Notes: a model not told the origin generated them from the sequence alone. A DNA stretch of 64,000 bases from Erwinia sp050410775 (GCF_050410775.1 NZ_CP191229.1); one strand, 5' to 3'. Counted from the first letter of the stretch, positions 8,080-20,086 are shown. Translations and numbers: made by a program.

Positions 8080-8847
8080 TCAGGCGACTTTTACCGCCTC
8101 GATAAAGAGCGTATCGGTGCTGAAGCTGCCGTCAGCCTGAAGCGCGTAATAGCGCTGAACTTCCTCCGGCGCAGAGCGCTGATAAGCCCGGATGGCCGCC
8201 GTCATCACCTCAGGGGTGCGCATGCGTTCAATCCAGCTTGTAAAATCTAAATCCAGCCGATCCTGGCTGGCCGCGCTGATTGTCAGCCCTGCGTCGGTAA
8301 ACATCGACAGCCACTCCCCCGGTGAGTAGTCCCGCACGTGCGAGGTATCCCGCAGCGCCTCTATCGTCTGTAACCAGATATCGAGCAGCGGATGTCCCGG
8401 CGAGCTGACATCCATAAAGATCACACGCCCCTGTGGCTTAAGTACGCGTTTTACCTCTCGCAGGGCGCTTCCCACATCATGCCAGTGATGCGCGGAGTAG
8501 CGGCTGATAACAATATCAAACTGTTCATCCTCAAAAGGCAGCTGCTCCGCGTAGCCCTGGCAGGTGGTTAACCGCGTATAGCCCCGCGCTTTTGCCTCCA
8601 TCTTAACCACTTCCAGCATTTCAGCCGAGAGGTCATAAGCCACAACGCTGCTGACGTGCTGAGCCGCAACGTAGCTGGCATGCCCTCCCCCGCAGCCCAG
8701 ATCCAGCACGCTGGCATCTTTCGCTGCGTTAAGCCGCTCGCTCAGGCGTTGAAGATCGCGGCCGCCTGCATGCACGGCGCTGCTCAGATAGGCATCTGCC
8801 CGCTCGCCAAACTGGTTATTAACATGTTCATGATGGTGCGTTGCCAT
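8080..8847 (-). CDS. yafE: Predicted SAM-dependent methyltransferase YafE
   Basis: The 255-residue protein is a class I methyltransferase (UbiE/Coq5-like, type 11). Motif I is VLDLGCGGGHASYVA near residues 46-60, the acidic loop is VVAYDLSAEMLEVV, and the post-motif regions are QLPFEDEQFDIVISRYSAHH and LKPQGRVIFMDV. A histidine-rich N-terminus (MATHHHEHVNNQFG) marks the start; the frame continues upstream but would overlap yafD. Substrate unknown. It follows yafD on the same strand with a 76-base gap, as in E. coli, and is convergent with mltD. The annotated E. coli copy is shorter as I recall it. Confidence 0.9.
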   Translation of the reverse strand: MATHHHEHVNNQFGERADAYLSSAVHAGGRDLQRLSERLNAAKDASVLDLGCGGGHASYVAAQHVSSVVAYDLSAEMLEVVKMEAKARGYTRLTTCQGYAEQLPFEDEQFDIVISRYSAHHWHDVGSALREVKRVLKPQGRVIFMDVSSPGHPLLDIWLQTIEALRDTSHVRDYSPGEWLSMFTDAGLTISAASQDRLDLDFTSWIERMRTPEVMTAAIRAYQRSAPEEVQRYYALQADGSFSTDTLFIEAVKVA

Positions 8848-8923
8848 ACTTAATTTCCTTATTACGTTTTTTAATGGGCAGAACGCATTGCTGGTCTGCC
8901 CGGGAAGGCAGGCCAGATATTCC

Positions 8924-9727
8924 CTAGAGAAGCGCAGGCTTGCCGGGATGGAATTCAACGAGTAGCGGATTGTGATCGGAGGCGCGGGTGACCAGTACGG
9001 ACGCTTTGGCGACGCCCATCCCCCGGTAGAAAACAAAATCGAGCGGCCGGCCAAAAGCCTTGCGGCGGTGATCGTCAGTAAAGCCGACCTCTTCCAGTCC
9101 CATATCGCGGGCGAAGTTATAGAGTGCGTTAATGCGCTGACGGCTCCAGGCATTGAAGTCGCCCGCCATAATGACCGGCCCCTGATGATGAATGATTTGC
9201 TCGCCAATAGGCCCCAGCTGTTTGCTGTAGACGTCGATACCCAGGCTGAAATTTACGGCGTGGATATTCACCACCATCAGCATCTCGCTGTTGGGCAGCG
9301 GATAGGCGGTGACCAGCGCCGATTTTGCCAGGCGTAACAGGGGCTCACGCTCACGCAGCGGGCAGCAGTAGACGGGATGGGCCGATGCCAGCGTCATCAC
9401 GCCTGAGGGATGCTGAGGCAGCACGAATGCGGGTACCTGGTCGGCGGCAAGGTAGTTGCTGGTGGCGAAGTCCACCAGTTCCGGCGTGGTTTGCGCCTCC
9501 TGTAGCAGAACAAGGTGAGCATCCTTACCGAAGCTTTGTAATACCGAGAGCCAGTCGGCACGCTGCTGCTTGAAGATATTCCACACCAGCACGCGCAGCG
9601 CCGATTCCGTGGTCAGCGGCTCGCCCGGCGGTAAAGCCTTTCCGACATGCAGCATCGCGCCAGGCGGAAATATCCGTTCCGCTGGCTGTCCCGCTACATA
9701 TCTCATGGCATAGGTCTTTTTACGCAC
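8924..9727 (-). CDS. yafD: Endonuclease/exonuclease/phosphatase family protein YafD
   Basis: 267 residues, matching E. coli YafD (266). It belongs to the EEP superfamily (DNase I/AP endonuclease fold): LVWNIFKQQRADW and LVLLQEAQTT give the metal-binding Asn and Glu, VIMAGDFNAWSR the catalytic Asp/Asn, and RPLDFVFYRG plus ASDHNPLLVEF the C-terminal Asp and His. All key residues are present, so it is likely an active phosphodiesterase, but the substrate is not known. It is the first gene of a yafD-yafE unit transcribed away from yafC. Confidence 0.93.
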   Translation of the reverse strand: MRKKTYAMRYVAGQPAERIFPPGAMLHVGKALPPGEPLTTESALRVLVWNIFKQQRADWLSVLQSFGKDAHLVLLQEAQTTPELVDFATSNYLAADQVPAFVLPQHPSGVMTLASAHPVYCCPLREREPLLRLAKSALVTAYPLPNSEMLMVVNIHAVNFSLGIDVYSKQLGPIGEQIIHHQGPVIMAGDFNAWSRQRINALYNFARDMGLEEVGFTDDHRRKAFGRPLDFVFYRGMGVAKASVLVTRASDHNPLLVEFHPGKPALL

Positions 9728-10005
9728 TTTACCGCCTGCTTCTGTTACCGCTAAGGATTTCGCTTAGTCATTCAGTTATAGGGGCTTTAAGGCGGAGTTT
9801 CAATCAGAGCCTGCTAATTACGCCGGATAGTCAGTAAACAAATGCAACCGGCTGCCGTTGCCACTCACGCTGGGTTCCTCTCTGACGGTAACGGCAGATG
9901 ACCACGAAATGCGGTATTTTTTCAGCGGATAGCGTTAGCCGTCAGCCCATGTTTAAATAACAAAAGAATAAAAAATGCAGCGGGAATTTTGCCACAGGAG
10001 CAAAA
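9728..10005. other. Divergent yafD-yafC intergenic region
   Basis: 278 bases carrying the promoters of yafD (minus) and yafC (plus). CTGCCGTTGCC (9852-9862) forms an imperfect inverted repeat with GGTAACGGCAG (9887-9897) across a 24-base loop. I see no gene. An AT-rich stretch lies just upstream of yafC. Confidence 0.5.
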
Positions 10006-10902
10006 ATGAGGGCGAATTCAGAAGAACTCCGGATTTTTGTGGCCGTGGTTGAAAGCGGCAGCTTCAGCCGTGCCGCTGGCCAGCTGGCAATGGCGAACTC
10101 TGCCGTAAGCCGCGCGGTAAAAAAACTGGAAACGAAGCTTGGCGTGGAGCTACTTACCCGCACCACCAGACACGTTAAGCTCACCCAGGAAGGGGAAGCT
10201 TACTTCCGTCGGGTACAGCTGATCCTCCGGGAGATGGCCGCCGCAGAAAATGAGCTCATTGAGAGCCGCCAGACGCCACAGGGCCTGCTGCGCATCGATG
10301 CTGCCACGCCGGTCGTGTTGCATCTGCTTATGCCGATGGTCAATGCCTTTCGCGAGCGCTATCCCGACGTCAGGCTGTCGCTGGTTTCCTCAGAAACCTT
10401 CATTAACCTTATTGAGCGCAAAGTCGATATCGCCATTCGTGTTGGTAATCTGACAGATTCAAGCCTGCGTGCCCGGCCCCTTTTCACCAGCTACAGGAAA
10501 ATCGTCGCCAGCCCCAGCTACCTTGAGCAGTACGGCAAGCCGCAGCGGGTTGACGATCTGGCCGATCGCCACTGCCTGGGCTTTGTTGAGCCTCAGAGCC
10601 TGAATCGCTGGCCTGTGGCGCAGGAGGATGGGCAACTTTACGAAATAAACCCGACGATTACCTCAAACAGCGGCGAGACGCTCAGACAACTTTGCCTGAC
10701 GGGGAACGGCATCGCCTGTCTGTCGGGTTTTATGATTGACCAGGATATTCAGGCAGGAAGAGTGGTGGAACTGCTGGCCGATAAGGTGCTGCCGGTCGGG
10801 ATGCCGTTCAATGCTGTCTATTACAGCGATCGGGCCGTGAGTACGCGCATCCGGGCGTTTATCGATTTTATGAGCGAATGGCTGCTGGTAAAGGGATTCT
10901 GA
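10006..10902 (+). CDS. yafC: LysR-family transcriptional regulator YafC
   Basis: The 298-residue protein has an N-terminal LysR helix-turn-helix (LRIFVAVVESGSFSRAAGQL, then NSAVSRAVKKLETKLGVELL) and a substrate-binding domain with the GLLRIDAATPVV hinge typical of the CrgA-like group. It closely resembles E. coli YafC (304 residues). A good ribosome-binding site (AGGAG at 9996-10000) supports the ATG at 10006. It sits beside yafD-yafE-mltD as in E. coli, where its regulon is poorly known. In E. coli dkgB lies on its other side; here that gene is absent and a second LysR gene and a dehydrogenase are found instead. Confidence 0.92.
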   Translation: MRANSEELRIFVAVVESGSFSRAAGQLAMANSAVSRAVKKLETKLGVELLTRTTRHVKLTQEGEAYFRRVQLILREMAAAENELIESRQTPQGLLRIDAATPVVLHLLMPMVNAFRERYPDVRLSLVSSETFINLIERKVDIAIRVGNLTDSSLRARPLFTSYRKIVASPSYLEQYGKPQRVDDLADRHCLGFVEPQSLNRWPVAQEDGQLYEINPTITSNSGETLRQLCLTGNGIACLSGFMIDQDIQAGRVVELLADKVLPVGMPFNAVYYSDRAVSTRIRAFIDFMSEWLLVKGF

Positions 10903-11082
10903 AAGGATTGCAGTTTTTTGCCCGATACAATAATGAACCTGAGCGACTGAAGCTGGCCAGCCAGCTGGAACATACATCCTCATGGAAAGCGCCTAAACCA
11001 GTCATAGAGGCAAGGACTCAGCGGCCATAAGTAACGCAGGCTTGCCGGGAAACAGTCTCTGAACGCCGGACAACGTGCTCGT

Positions 11083-11994
11083 TCAACGCCGCTCCTCTGC
11101 AAGAAAATCGACAAACGCGCGCAGCGGCGCCGACATAAACCGACTGGAGAAATAGAGCCATGGGCCCTCGAATGCCTGCCACCAGTCAGGCAAAACGGGC
11201 TGCAGCTCGCCGCTCTGGAAACAGGGCTGCAGCCAGTTCTCGAATGTCGCAATCACGCCTTTGCTGCTGCGTGCCAGATCCACTGCCGCGCCAGCGCCAT
11301 TTACGCCGACGATCAGACGCCCGGGTGGATCGACGCTGACCGTTTCGCCATCCCGCTCAAACTCCCAGGCGACCAGCGCGCCGCTTGAATATTTCAGGCG
11401 TATACAGTCATGGTTAAGTAAATCACTGGGGTGTGAAGGGTAACCCTGCAATGCAAGATAAGAAGGAGATGCCGCCAGGGCCAACCGCTGTATCCGGGGC
11501 CCGACAGGCACAGCAATCGTGTCTTTTGCAAGGTGTTCACCATAGCGGATCCCCGCATCACACCCTGCAGAGGTCACGTCTACCAGACGATCGTCCACCA
11601 TCAACTCTACCCGCACTTGTGGATGGCAGGTAAGGAAACGGTCCAGCAACGTCGGCAGGATATCCACCATAACCGCGCCAGTAACATTCAGCTTAAGCGT
11701 GCCCCGCAGGGCGTGCTGAGAACTCGCCGCATCGTTGAGCGCGGCTCTCATTTCCGAGAGAAGCGGAGAAACCCGGGCTGCAAGCGCCCGACCTGCCTCC
11801 GTTGGCGTAACGCTGCGGGTGGTCCGGATTAGCAAAGGCGCCCCGATACTCTTTTCCAGCGCAGAGATCCTTTCGCTTAGGGTGGAGGGCGAAAGTCCAA
11901 GCCGTCGGGCGGCTGCCCTGAAGTTATTTTCCTCAAACACGGCCAGGAAAAGGGACAAATCATCCATAGCGGGTTGACGTTTATTGTTCGTCAT
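11083..11994 (-). CDS. LysR-family regulator, likely controller of the divergent dehydrogenase
   Basis: The protein has a LysR winged helix (MDDLSLFLAVFEENNFRAAA, then LSPSTLSERISALEKSIGAPL) and a CrgA-type effector domain (LRGTLKLNVTGAVMVDILP). The frame can be opened to a TTG at 12030; the ATG at 11994 (MTNNKRQPAMDD) is the better start, giving about 303 residues. It diverges from the short-chain dehydrogenase gene at 12115, the usual arrangement for a LysR protein and its target. The promoter between them carries a dyad with the LysR T-N11-A pattern. I do not recognise a named orthologue. It is not part of the E. coli neighbourhood and appears to be an accessory gene at the dkgB position. 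Confidence 0.85.
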   Translation of the reverse strand: MTNNKRQPAMDDLSLFLAVFEENNFRAAARRLGLSPSTLSERISALEKSIGAPLLIRTTRSVTPTEAGRALAARVSPLLSEMRAALNDAASSQHALRGTLKLNVTGAVMVDILPTLLDRFLTCHPQVRVELMVDDRLVDVTSAGCDAGIRYGEHLAKDTIAVPVGPRIQRLALAASPSYLALQGYPSHPSDLLNHDCIRLKYSSGALVAWEFERDGETVSVDPPGRLIVGVNGAGAAVDLARSSKGVIATFENWLQPCFQSGELQPVLPDWWQAFEGPWLYFSSRFMSAPLRAFVDFLAEERR

Positions 11995-12057
11995 CGCGAT
12001 CAACCTGTTCGTATTGGCCCCGGTTATCAAACAGCGCCGTTAGGGCTATAACTGAGG

Positions 12058-12072
12058 CTGCCGTATCGGCAG
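12058..12072. promoter_or_regulatory. Candidate LysR operator between the LysR gene and the SDR gene
   Basis: CTGCCGTATCGGCAG is a 6-3-6 inverted repeat containing the LysR T-N11-A pattern. It lies 42 bases before the SDR start and 63 bases before the regulator start. Binding is inferred from position and pattern. Confidence 0.5.
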
Positions 12073-12114
12073 TAAGCCTTCCACACTGCATTCTTATCAC
12101 ACCAGGAGTTTCCT

Positions 12115-12840
12115 ATGACCGAAAAGACAGTTGTTATTACCGGCGCTAATAAAAGCATAGGTTTCGAAACAGCACGCCAGATGGGGTTACGTGGCTATCG
12201 GATCTGGTTAGGCAGCCGCGATAACGATCGTGGAGCCTCCGCTGTAGCCAGCTTACAGGCAGAAGGTATTGATGCGCGACTGCTGGTTGTCGACATCACT
12301 GACAACGACAGCGTTCTGGCGGCCGCTGAGCGGATCATGAAAGAGGACGGCAAGCTGGATATTCTGATCAATAATGCCGGGATCTCTGGCGCCCAGCCCA
12401 TTGCGCCAGGTTCACAGAGCATAAGCGATATTAAAAGCGTTTATGAAACGAATGTCTTCGGCACAATACGGATGACGCAGGCTTTCTTACCTCTGCTAAA
12501 AGCCACCTCTGAAGCGAAAATTATCATGGTCAGCAGCGGCTTAGGCTCACTTAGCTGGGTTTCCGACCTGACTCACCCTTATGCCAGGGTTGAAGCAATG
12601 GGGTATACCAGTTCGAAAACAGCACTCAATGCGGTAACCGTCGCTTTCGCTAAAGAGCTGGCAGAATATGGCATCAGCGTTAACGCCGTCGATCCAGGTT
12701 ATACAGCCACAGACTTTAACGGGCATACCGGCGACAGGAGTGTTTCACAGGCAGCCGAAGGCATCGTCTGGCTGGCAAGTCTTAACGCGCCGGAGGCGAC
12801 GGGTAAGTTCTACTTTGATCGGCAACAGGCGCCCTGGTAA
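12115..12840 (+). CDS. Short-chain dehydrogenase/reductase (classical SDR)
   Basis: 241 residues. The Rossmann cofactor motif is ITGANKSIGFETARQ (glycines at the TGxxxxxG positions, with Lys-Ser replacing the usual central residues), followed by VDITDN, INNAGISGA and the active-site set Ser (MVSSGLG), Tyr and Lys (YTSSK). All catalytic residues are present. An Arg in GSRDNDRG after the second strand suggests NADP(H). The substrate cannot be told. A ribosome-binding site (AGGAG) precedes the ATG. It diverges from a LysR gene that probably regulates it. It occupies the place of dkgB, an aldo-keto reductase gene in E. coli, so an NADPH-dependent carbonyl reductase has been replaced by an unrelated reductase. 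Confidence 0.88.
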   Translation: MTEKTVVITGANKSIGFETARQMGLRGYRIWLGSRDNDRGASAVASLQAEGIDARLLVVDITDNDSVLAAAERIMKEDGKLDILINNAGISGAQPIAPGSQSISDIKSVYETNVFGTIRMTQAFLPLLKATSEAKIIMVSSGLGSLSWVSDLTHPYARVEAMGYTSSKTALNAVTVAFAKELAEYGISVNAVDPGYTATDFNGHTGDRSVSQAAEGIVWLASLNAPEATGKFYFDRQQAPW

Positions 12841-13030
12841 CCGTAACCTGCTCTATCTGGCGATTGCGAAGATTTATAGTGGGGTCCTGCTGGCTGGTCC
12901 CGGTATTTTGTCCCGATCATACAGAAGCGGGCGAGTTCCCCACACATCATAAGCCCGGTCAGCCCGCTACATACGTTCTTAGCGTACTGCCGGGCGAAGC
13001 CGCAGCGTCCCCGCTTCACGGTATGCAACG
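12841..13030. other. Intergenic sequence without a recognised gene
   Basis: Between the SDR stop and the dehydrogenase remnant. All frames are short and none has a familiar motif. It may hold further decayed sequence from the same lost gene region. Confidence 0.4.
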
Positions 13031-13149
13031 TCAGAAATCCTGTCGGGTCGGACGGATAGCGATCTTATTGATGTGGTCGCTTTCCTGCACGCGGCGATGG
13101 CCACCTTTGCGCCACGACTGGCCAGCAGATGGGCCTCAGCGCCGAAGAG
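13031..13149 (-). pseudogene. Remnant of a second short-chain dehydrogenase gene with internal deletion
   Basis: On the minus strand one frame reads GAEAHLLASRGAKVAIAA, the glycine-rich helix and second strand of an SDR Rossmann fold. About ten codons later, in another frame, DHINKIAIRPTRQDF and a stop codon (13033-13031) follow, which is the classical SDR C-terminus (compare the common DVDINEIxxRPTRQ ending). The middle of the protein, with NNAG and YxxxK, is missing, so the gene has suffered a deletion of roughly 180 codons and a frame change. The relic differs from the intact SDR next to it, which ends otherwise. It lies directly downstream of the rRNA operon terminator. Confidence 0.65.
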
Positions 13150-13256
13150 AAGTTTAAAATTAAAAGGGGCGGCGAAAGGAGGTGTGTTGTGCGGCCATAA
13201 AAGAAGATCAGGTTTCAAAATAGCGGGTCGCCGGGCTTGTCAGGCTTTGCCTGGGC

Positions 13257-13290
13257 AAAAAAAAACCGCACCTCAAAGAGGTACGGCTTT
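13257..13290 (-). terminator. Terminator of the rRNA operon
   Basis: On the minus strand CCGTACCTC and GAGGTGCGG form a hairpin (13266-13286) followed by nine T residues. It lies about 40 bases after the last tRNA gene. Confidence 0.9.
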
Positions 13291-13331
13291 CAATTTCAGA
13301 CAGTTTATAAATAAACCTCTGAATAAATAAG

Positions 13332-13408
13332 TGGCGGAACGGACGGGGCTCGAACCCGCGACCCCCTGCGTGACAGGCAGGTATTCTAACCAACTGAACT
13401 ACCGCTCC
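13332..13408 (-). tRNA. aspU: tRNA-Asp (anticodon GTC), last gene of the rRNA operon
   Basis: The 77-base sequence is identical to aspV at 3563-3639, with encoded CCA. It is the distal tRNA of the rRNA operon, as aspU is in E. coli rrnH. Confidence 0.97.
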
Positions 13409-13507
13409 ACCGATTCTGTACTGAACTCAGAATGTTGCTTCTGATATCAGGTGTTTCACCCTTTCCACGTCACTGGAAGGTCATGACCAGCTAGCTGGTC
13501 TAAATTG

Positions 13508-13627
13508 ATGTCTGGCAGTTCCCTACTCTCGCATGGGGAGACCCCACACTACCATCGGCGCTACGGCGTTTCACTTCTGAGTTCGGCATGGGGTCAGGTG
13601 GGACCACCGCGCTACAGCCGCCAGACA
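13508..13627 (-). rRNA. rrf: 5S ribosomal RNA, distal copy
   Basis: 120 bases matching the enterobacterial 5S sequence. It is identical to the proximal copy at 13864-13983 except for one pair in helix I: U3-A118 here, C3-G118 there. It lies between tRNA-Thr and tRNA-Asp in the operon. Confidence 0.96.
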
Positions 13628-13738
13628 AATCTTGCTGCCTGAAACAAATCTTTTGTCCTGATACTTTACCGACTTTATGCCGTGTTCAGTGCAAATCTTC
13701 TGTTTCCGCTAAATCTTAACTTGTATCAAGTTAATAAG

Positions 13739-13814
13739 TGGTGCTGATACCCAGAGTCGAACTGGGGACCTCACCCTTACCAAGGGTGCGCTCTACCAAC
13801 TGAGCCATATCAGC
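13739..13814 (-). tRNA. thrV: tRNA-Thr (anticodon GGT)
   Basis: 76 bases on the minus strand, starting GCTGATATGG and ending TATCAGCACCA. The anticodon loop CTTGGTAA gives GGT. It separates two 5S genes as thrV does in E. coli rrnD. The T stem differs from E. coli by paired changes (CCCAG/CTGGG). Confidence 0.96.
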
Positions 13815-13863
13815 ACTTTGTTACTTACAACAAGCGGCAAAAACACGCTTACTGTTTAATTTG

Positions 13864-13983
13864 ATGCCTGGCAGTTCCCTACTCTCGCATGGGGAGACCC
13901 CACACTACCATCGGCGCTACGGCGTTTCACTTCTGAGTTCGGCATGGGGTCAGGTGGGACCACCGCGCTACAGCCGCCAGGCA
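13864..13983 (-). rRNA. rrf: 5S ribosomal RNA, proximal copy
   Basis: 120 bases, the first 5S gene after 23S. Ends TGCCTGG and CCAGGCA pair as helix I, as in E. coli 5S. The spacer to 23S is about 214 bases because of an ERIC-like insertion. Confidence 0.96.
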
Positions 13984-14020
13984 AATTCTTGGTGTCTGAA
14001 ACAAATCTTTTGGGCTGATG

Positions 14021-14106
14021 CCGCGTTGGCTGCGCTCGCAAAGTCAGTCACATACTTAAGTATGCTCCTTCCTTTCCTTCGCTTGCCGCCTTGCCTCAGC
14101 GCAAAA
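14021..14106. repeat. ERIC-like palindromic element in the 23S-5S spacer
   Basis: The centre CATACTTAAGTATG (14051-14064) is a perfect palindrome. It is flanked by GGCTGCGCTCGCAAAGTCAG on the left and CTCCTTCCTTTCCTTCGCTTG, continuing into CCGCC, on the right; these arms pair imperfectly. The order of pieces (GGCTGCG-CGCTC-AGTCAC-TACTTA-GTA-GCTCCT-CGCTTGCCGCC) is that of the Enterobacterial Repetitive Intergenic Consensus. The outer arms of a full 127-base ERIC are not clear. The second 5S gene has a similar leader without this insert. Confidence 0.7.
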
Positions 14107-14197
14107 TCTTTCGTTTCCTACAGATTCTTTATCCGGTAACAGGCTGAAAATTGTTTCTGTGTCTCTCAGACACTCACCAGAACGCTTCTGGTGTTGT

Positions 14198-17097
<2,900 letters not shown>

Positions 17098-17227
17098 TCA
17101 CAACCCACAAGCGTCCCGCAGGATACTGTGTGCTGTAAGCATTTGAGAGACTCGAACACACCGCTTATTCATTCTTATTACGGAGAATGAACGCAGCGTG
17201 TCGTTTCAATTTTCAGCTTGTTCCGGA

Positions 17228-17240
17228 TTGTTAAAGAGCA
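17228..17240 (-). promoter_or_regulatory. boxA antitermination site in the 16S-23S spacer
   Basis: On the minus strand TGCTCTTTAACAA matches the enterobacterial rRNA boxA, bound by NusB/S10 for antitermination. It lies about 130 bases before 23S. Confidence 0.85.
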
Positions 17241-17323
17241 AATATCTCAAACGTGACTTGCCTTACGGCATAATCAGTTTTGAGATACTTCGTGGAGACA
17301 CCTTTCACCTGTCACCAAGCAAG

Positions 17324-17398
17324 TGGCGTCCCCTAGGGGATTCGAACCCCTGTTGCCGCCGTGAAAGGGCGGAGTCCTAACCGCTAGACGAAGGGGAC
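17324..17398 (-). tRNA. gltT: tRNA-Glu (anticodon TTC) in the 16S-23S spacer
   Basis: 75 bases on the minus strand, starting GTCCCCTTCGTCTAG and ending CTAGGGGACGCCA. The anticodon loop CTTTCAC gives TTC. A single tRNA-Glu spacer corresponds to E. coli rrnB/C/E/G, not to rrnH, which carries Ile and Ala tRNAs. The symbol is borrowed from E. coli and is positional only. Confidence 0.95.
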
Positions 17399-17486
17399 AC
17401 TGAAGTGTCACGACTTCGCAGCCGTCTTGCTCTAACGTTTCTATCAGACAATCTGTGTGGACACTACGCGGGAAAGTATCTTCAGG

Positions 17487-19028
<1,542 letters not shown>

Positions 19029-19181
19029 AAAGTTCGATTTGCTGCAACATGTGCAGCGATGCTCAAGTGTAAAACACTCATAATGAATTTCATTATGTGT
19101 TCACTCTTAAGACTTGATATTTTTTGCGCCTTGCGGCGCTGATATCAATCCTGCGAGTGCCCACACAGATTGTCTGATAAA

Positions 19182-19194
19182 TTGTTAAAGAGCG
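19182..19194 (-). promoter_or_regulatory. boxA antitermination site in the rRNA leader
   Basis: On the minus strand CGCTCTTTAACAA, followed by TTTATCAGACAATCTGTGTG, is the conserved rrn leader boxA region. Confidence 0.85.
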
Positions 19195-19233
19195 TTGCGG
19201 TAAGCGCCCTGAGGCGTTACTGCGAGGTGGCGT

Positions 19234-19261
19234 ATATTACGTTTTCCTCCTTCAGAGTCAA
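19234..19261 (-). promoter_or_regulatory. rRNA promoter P2
   Basis: On the minus strand TTGACT (19261-19256), a 16-base spacer and TAATAT (19239-19234), followed by ACGCCACCTCGC as in E. coli rrn P2. Confidence 0.85.
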
Positions 19262-19353
19262 CCTCTTTTTCAGAAGTTTTTCTCCGGCGGTTCAGCTTCC
19301 TGAACCTCCCGAGCCGCTGGCTGTAAGCCGCTGTGCCGTCTCAGTGGTTGCGC

Positions 19354-19381
19354 ATTATAGGGATGCGCCGGGGGAAGGCAA
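19354..19381 (-). promoter_or_regulatory. rRNA promoter P1
   Basis: On the minus strand TTGCCT (19381-19376), a 16-base spacer and TATAAT (19359-19354), then GCGCAACCACTGA, the GC-rich discriminator of stringently controlled rrn P1 promoters. An A/T-rich UP-element-like stretch (AAAAAAGTTCATTTTT) lies just upstream. P2 follows about 120 bases later. Confidence 0.85.
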
Positions 19382-19436
19382 GCAGAAAAATGAACTTTTT
19401 TATCGTTCGGTGAAACTTCGCGCAGAACGCTGCTTT

Positions 19437-19997
19437 TTACCGCTTCTTGATGCGGGCAGGCAGGTCAGCAAGGCTATCTATCACCCAATCTGCTGCGTTT
19501 TCACCCTCTTCAGTTACCGGCTTGCCGCTACGTACTAATACGTTTTTACCTACGCCTGCTGCTTTACCTGCCAATATGTCGTCAACTTTGTCGCCAACCA
19601 TATAAGAAGCCGCCATATCGATATTCAGTTCTTGCTGAGCCTGAAGCAACATGCCCGGCTGAGGCTTACGACAGTCACACTGCTGACGGTACTCTTCTTT
19701 TACTGCATCAGGGTGGTGAGGACAAAAATAGATGCCGTCGAGATCGATATCACGATCGGCCAGCGACCAGTCCATCCATTCCGTCAGCTGCATAAAGGTA
19801 TCTTCCGTAAAAAGGCCACGGGCGATACCAGACTGATTGGTCACCATCACCAATGCATAGCCCATTTCCTTCAGTTCTTTCATCGCGTCAATTGCGCCAT
19901 CAATAAACTGAAAATTGTCGATTTCATGGACATAGCCTTTATCGACATTCATCGTGCCATCACGATCGAGAAAAATTGCGGGGACTTTGTCAGCCAC
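19437..19997 (-). CDS. gmhB: D-glycero-beta-D-manno-heptose-1,7-bisphosphate 7-phosphatase
   Basis: The 186-residue enzyme (E. coli 191) is a HAD-family phosphatase. The catalytic motif FLDRDGTMN is at residues 9-17 (nucleophile Asp11, acid/base Asp13), motif II is VTNQSGIARG, and a zinc-binding CPHHPDAVKEEYRQQCDCRKP loop, split here for length as CPHH plus CDC, marks the GmhB subgroup; motif III is SYMVGDKVDD. It removes the 7-phosphate in ADP-heptose synthesis for lipopolysaccharide inner core. It lies upstream of the rRNA operon on the same strand, as in E. coli, and diverges from metN. Confidence 0.95.
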   Translation of the reverse strand: MADKVPAIFLDRDGTMNVDKGYVHEIDNFQFIDGAIDAMKELKEMGYALVMVTNQSGIARGLFTEDTFMQLTEWMDWSLADRDIDLDGIYFCPHHPDAVKEEYRQQCDCRKPQPGMLLQAQQELNIDMAASYMVGDKVDDILAGKAAGVGKNVLVRSGKPVTEEGENAADWVIDSLADLPARIKKR

Positions 19998-20086
19998 GTA
20001 GAAACTCCTGCTGCTTATGTTGTCGTAGAGTATCGCATGATTGGGCTTGCAGAGAGAATGGCAGATTGCGTGACTTTCATTGATTT

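Noticed and set aside
8848..9207. N-terminal extension of the YafE frame (375 codons in all)
   Set aside because: It overlaps yafD on the same strand in another frame; the ATG at 8847 gives the conserved start.
12979..13218. 79-codon minus-strand open frame
   Set aside because: Only its middle is meaningful, as the N-terminal fragment of a dehydrogenase relic; the rest is out of frame with the relic's C-terminus.
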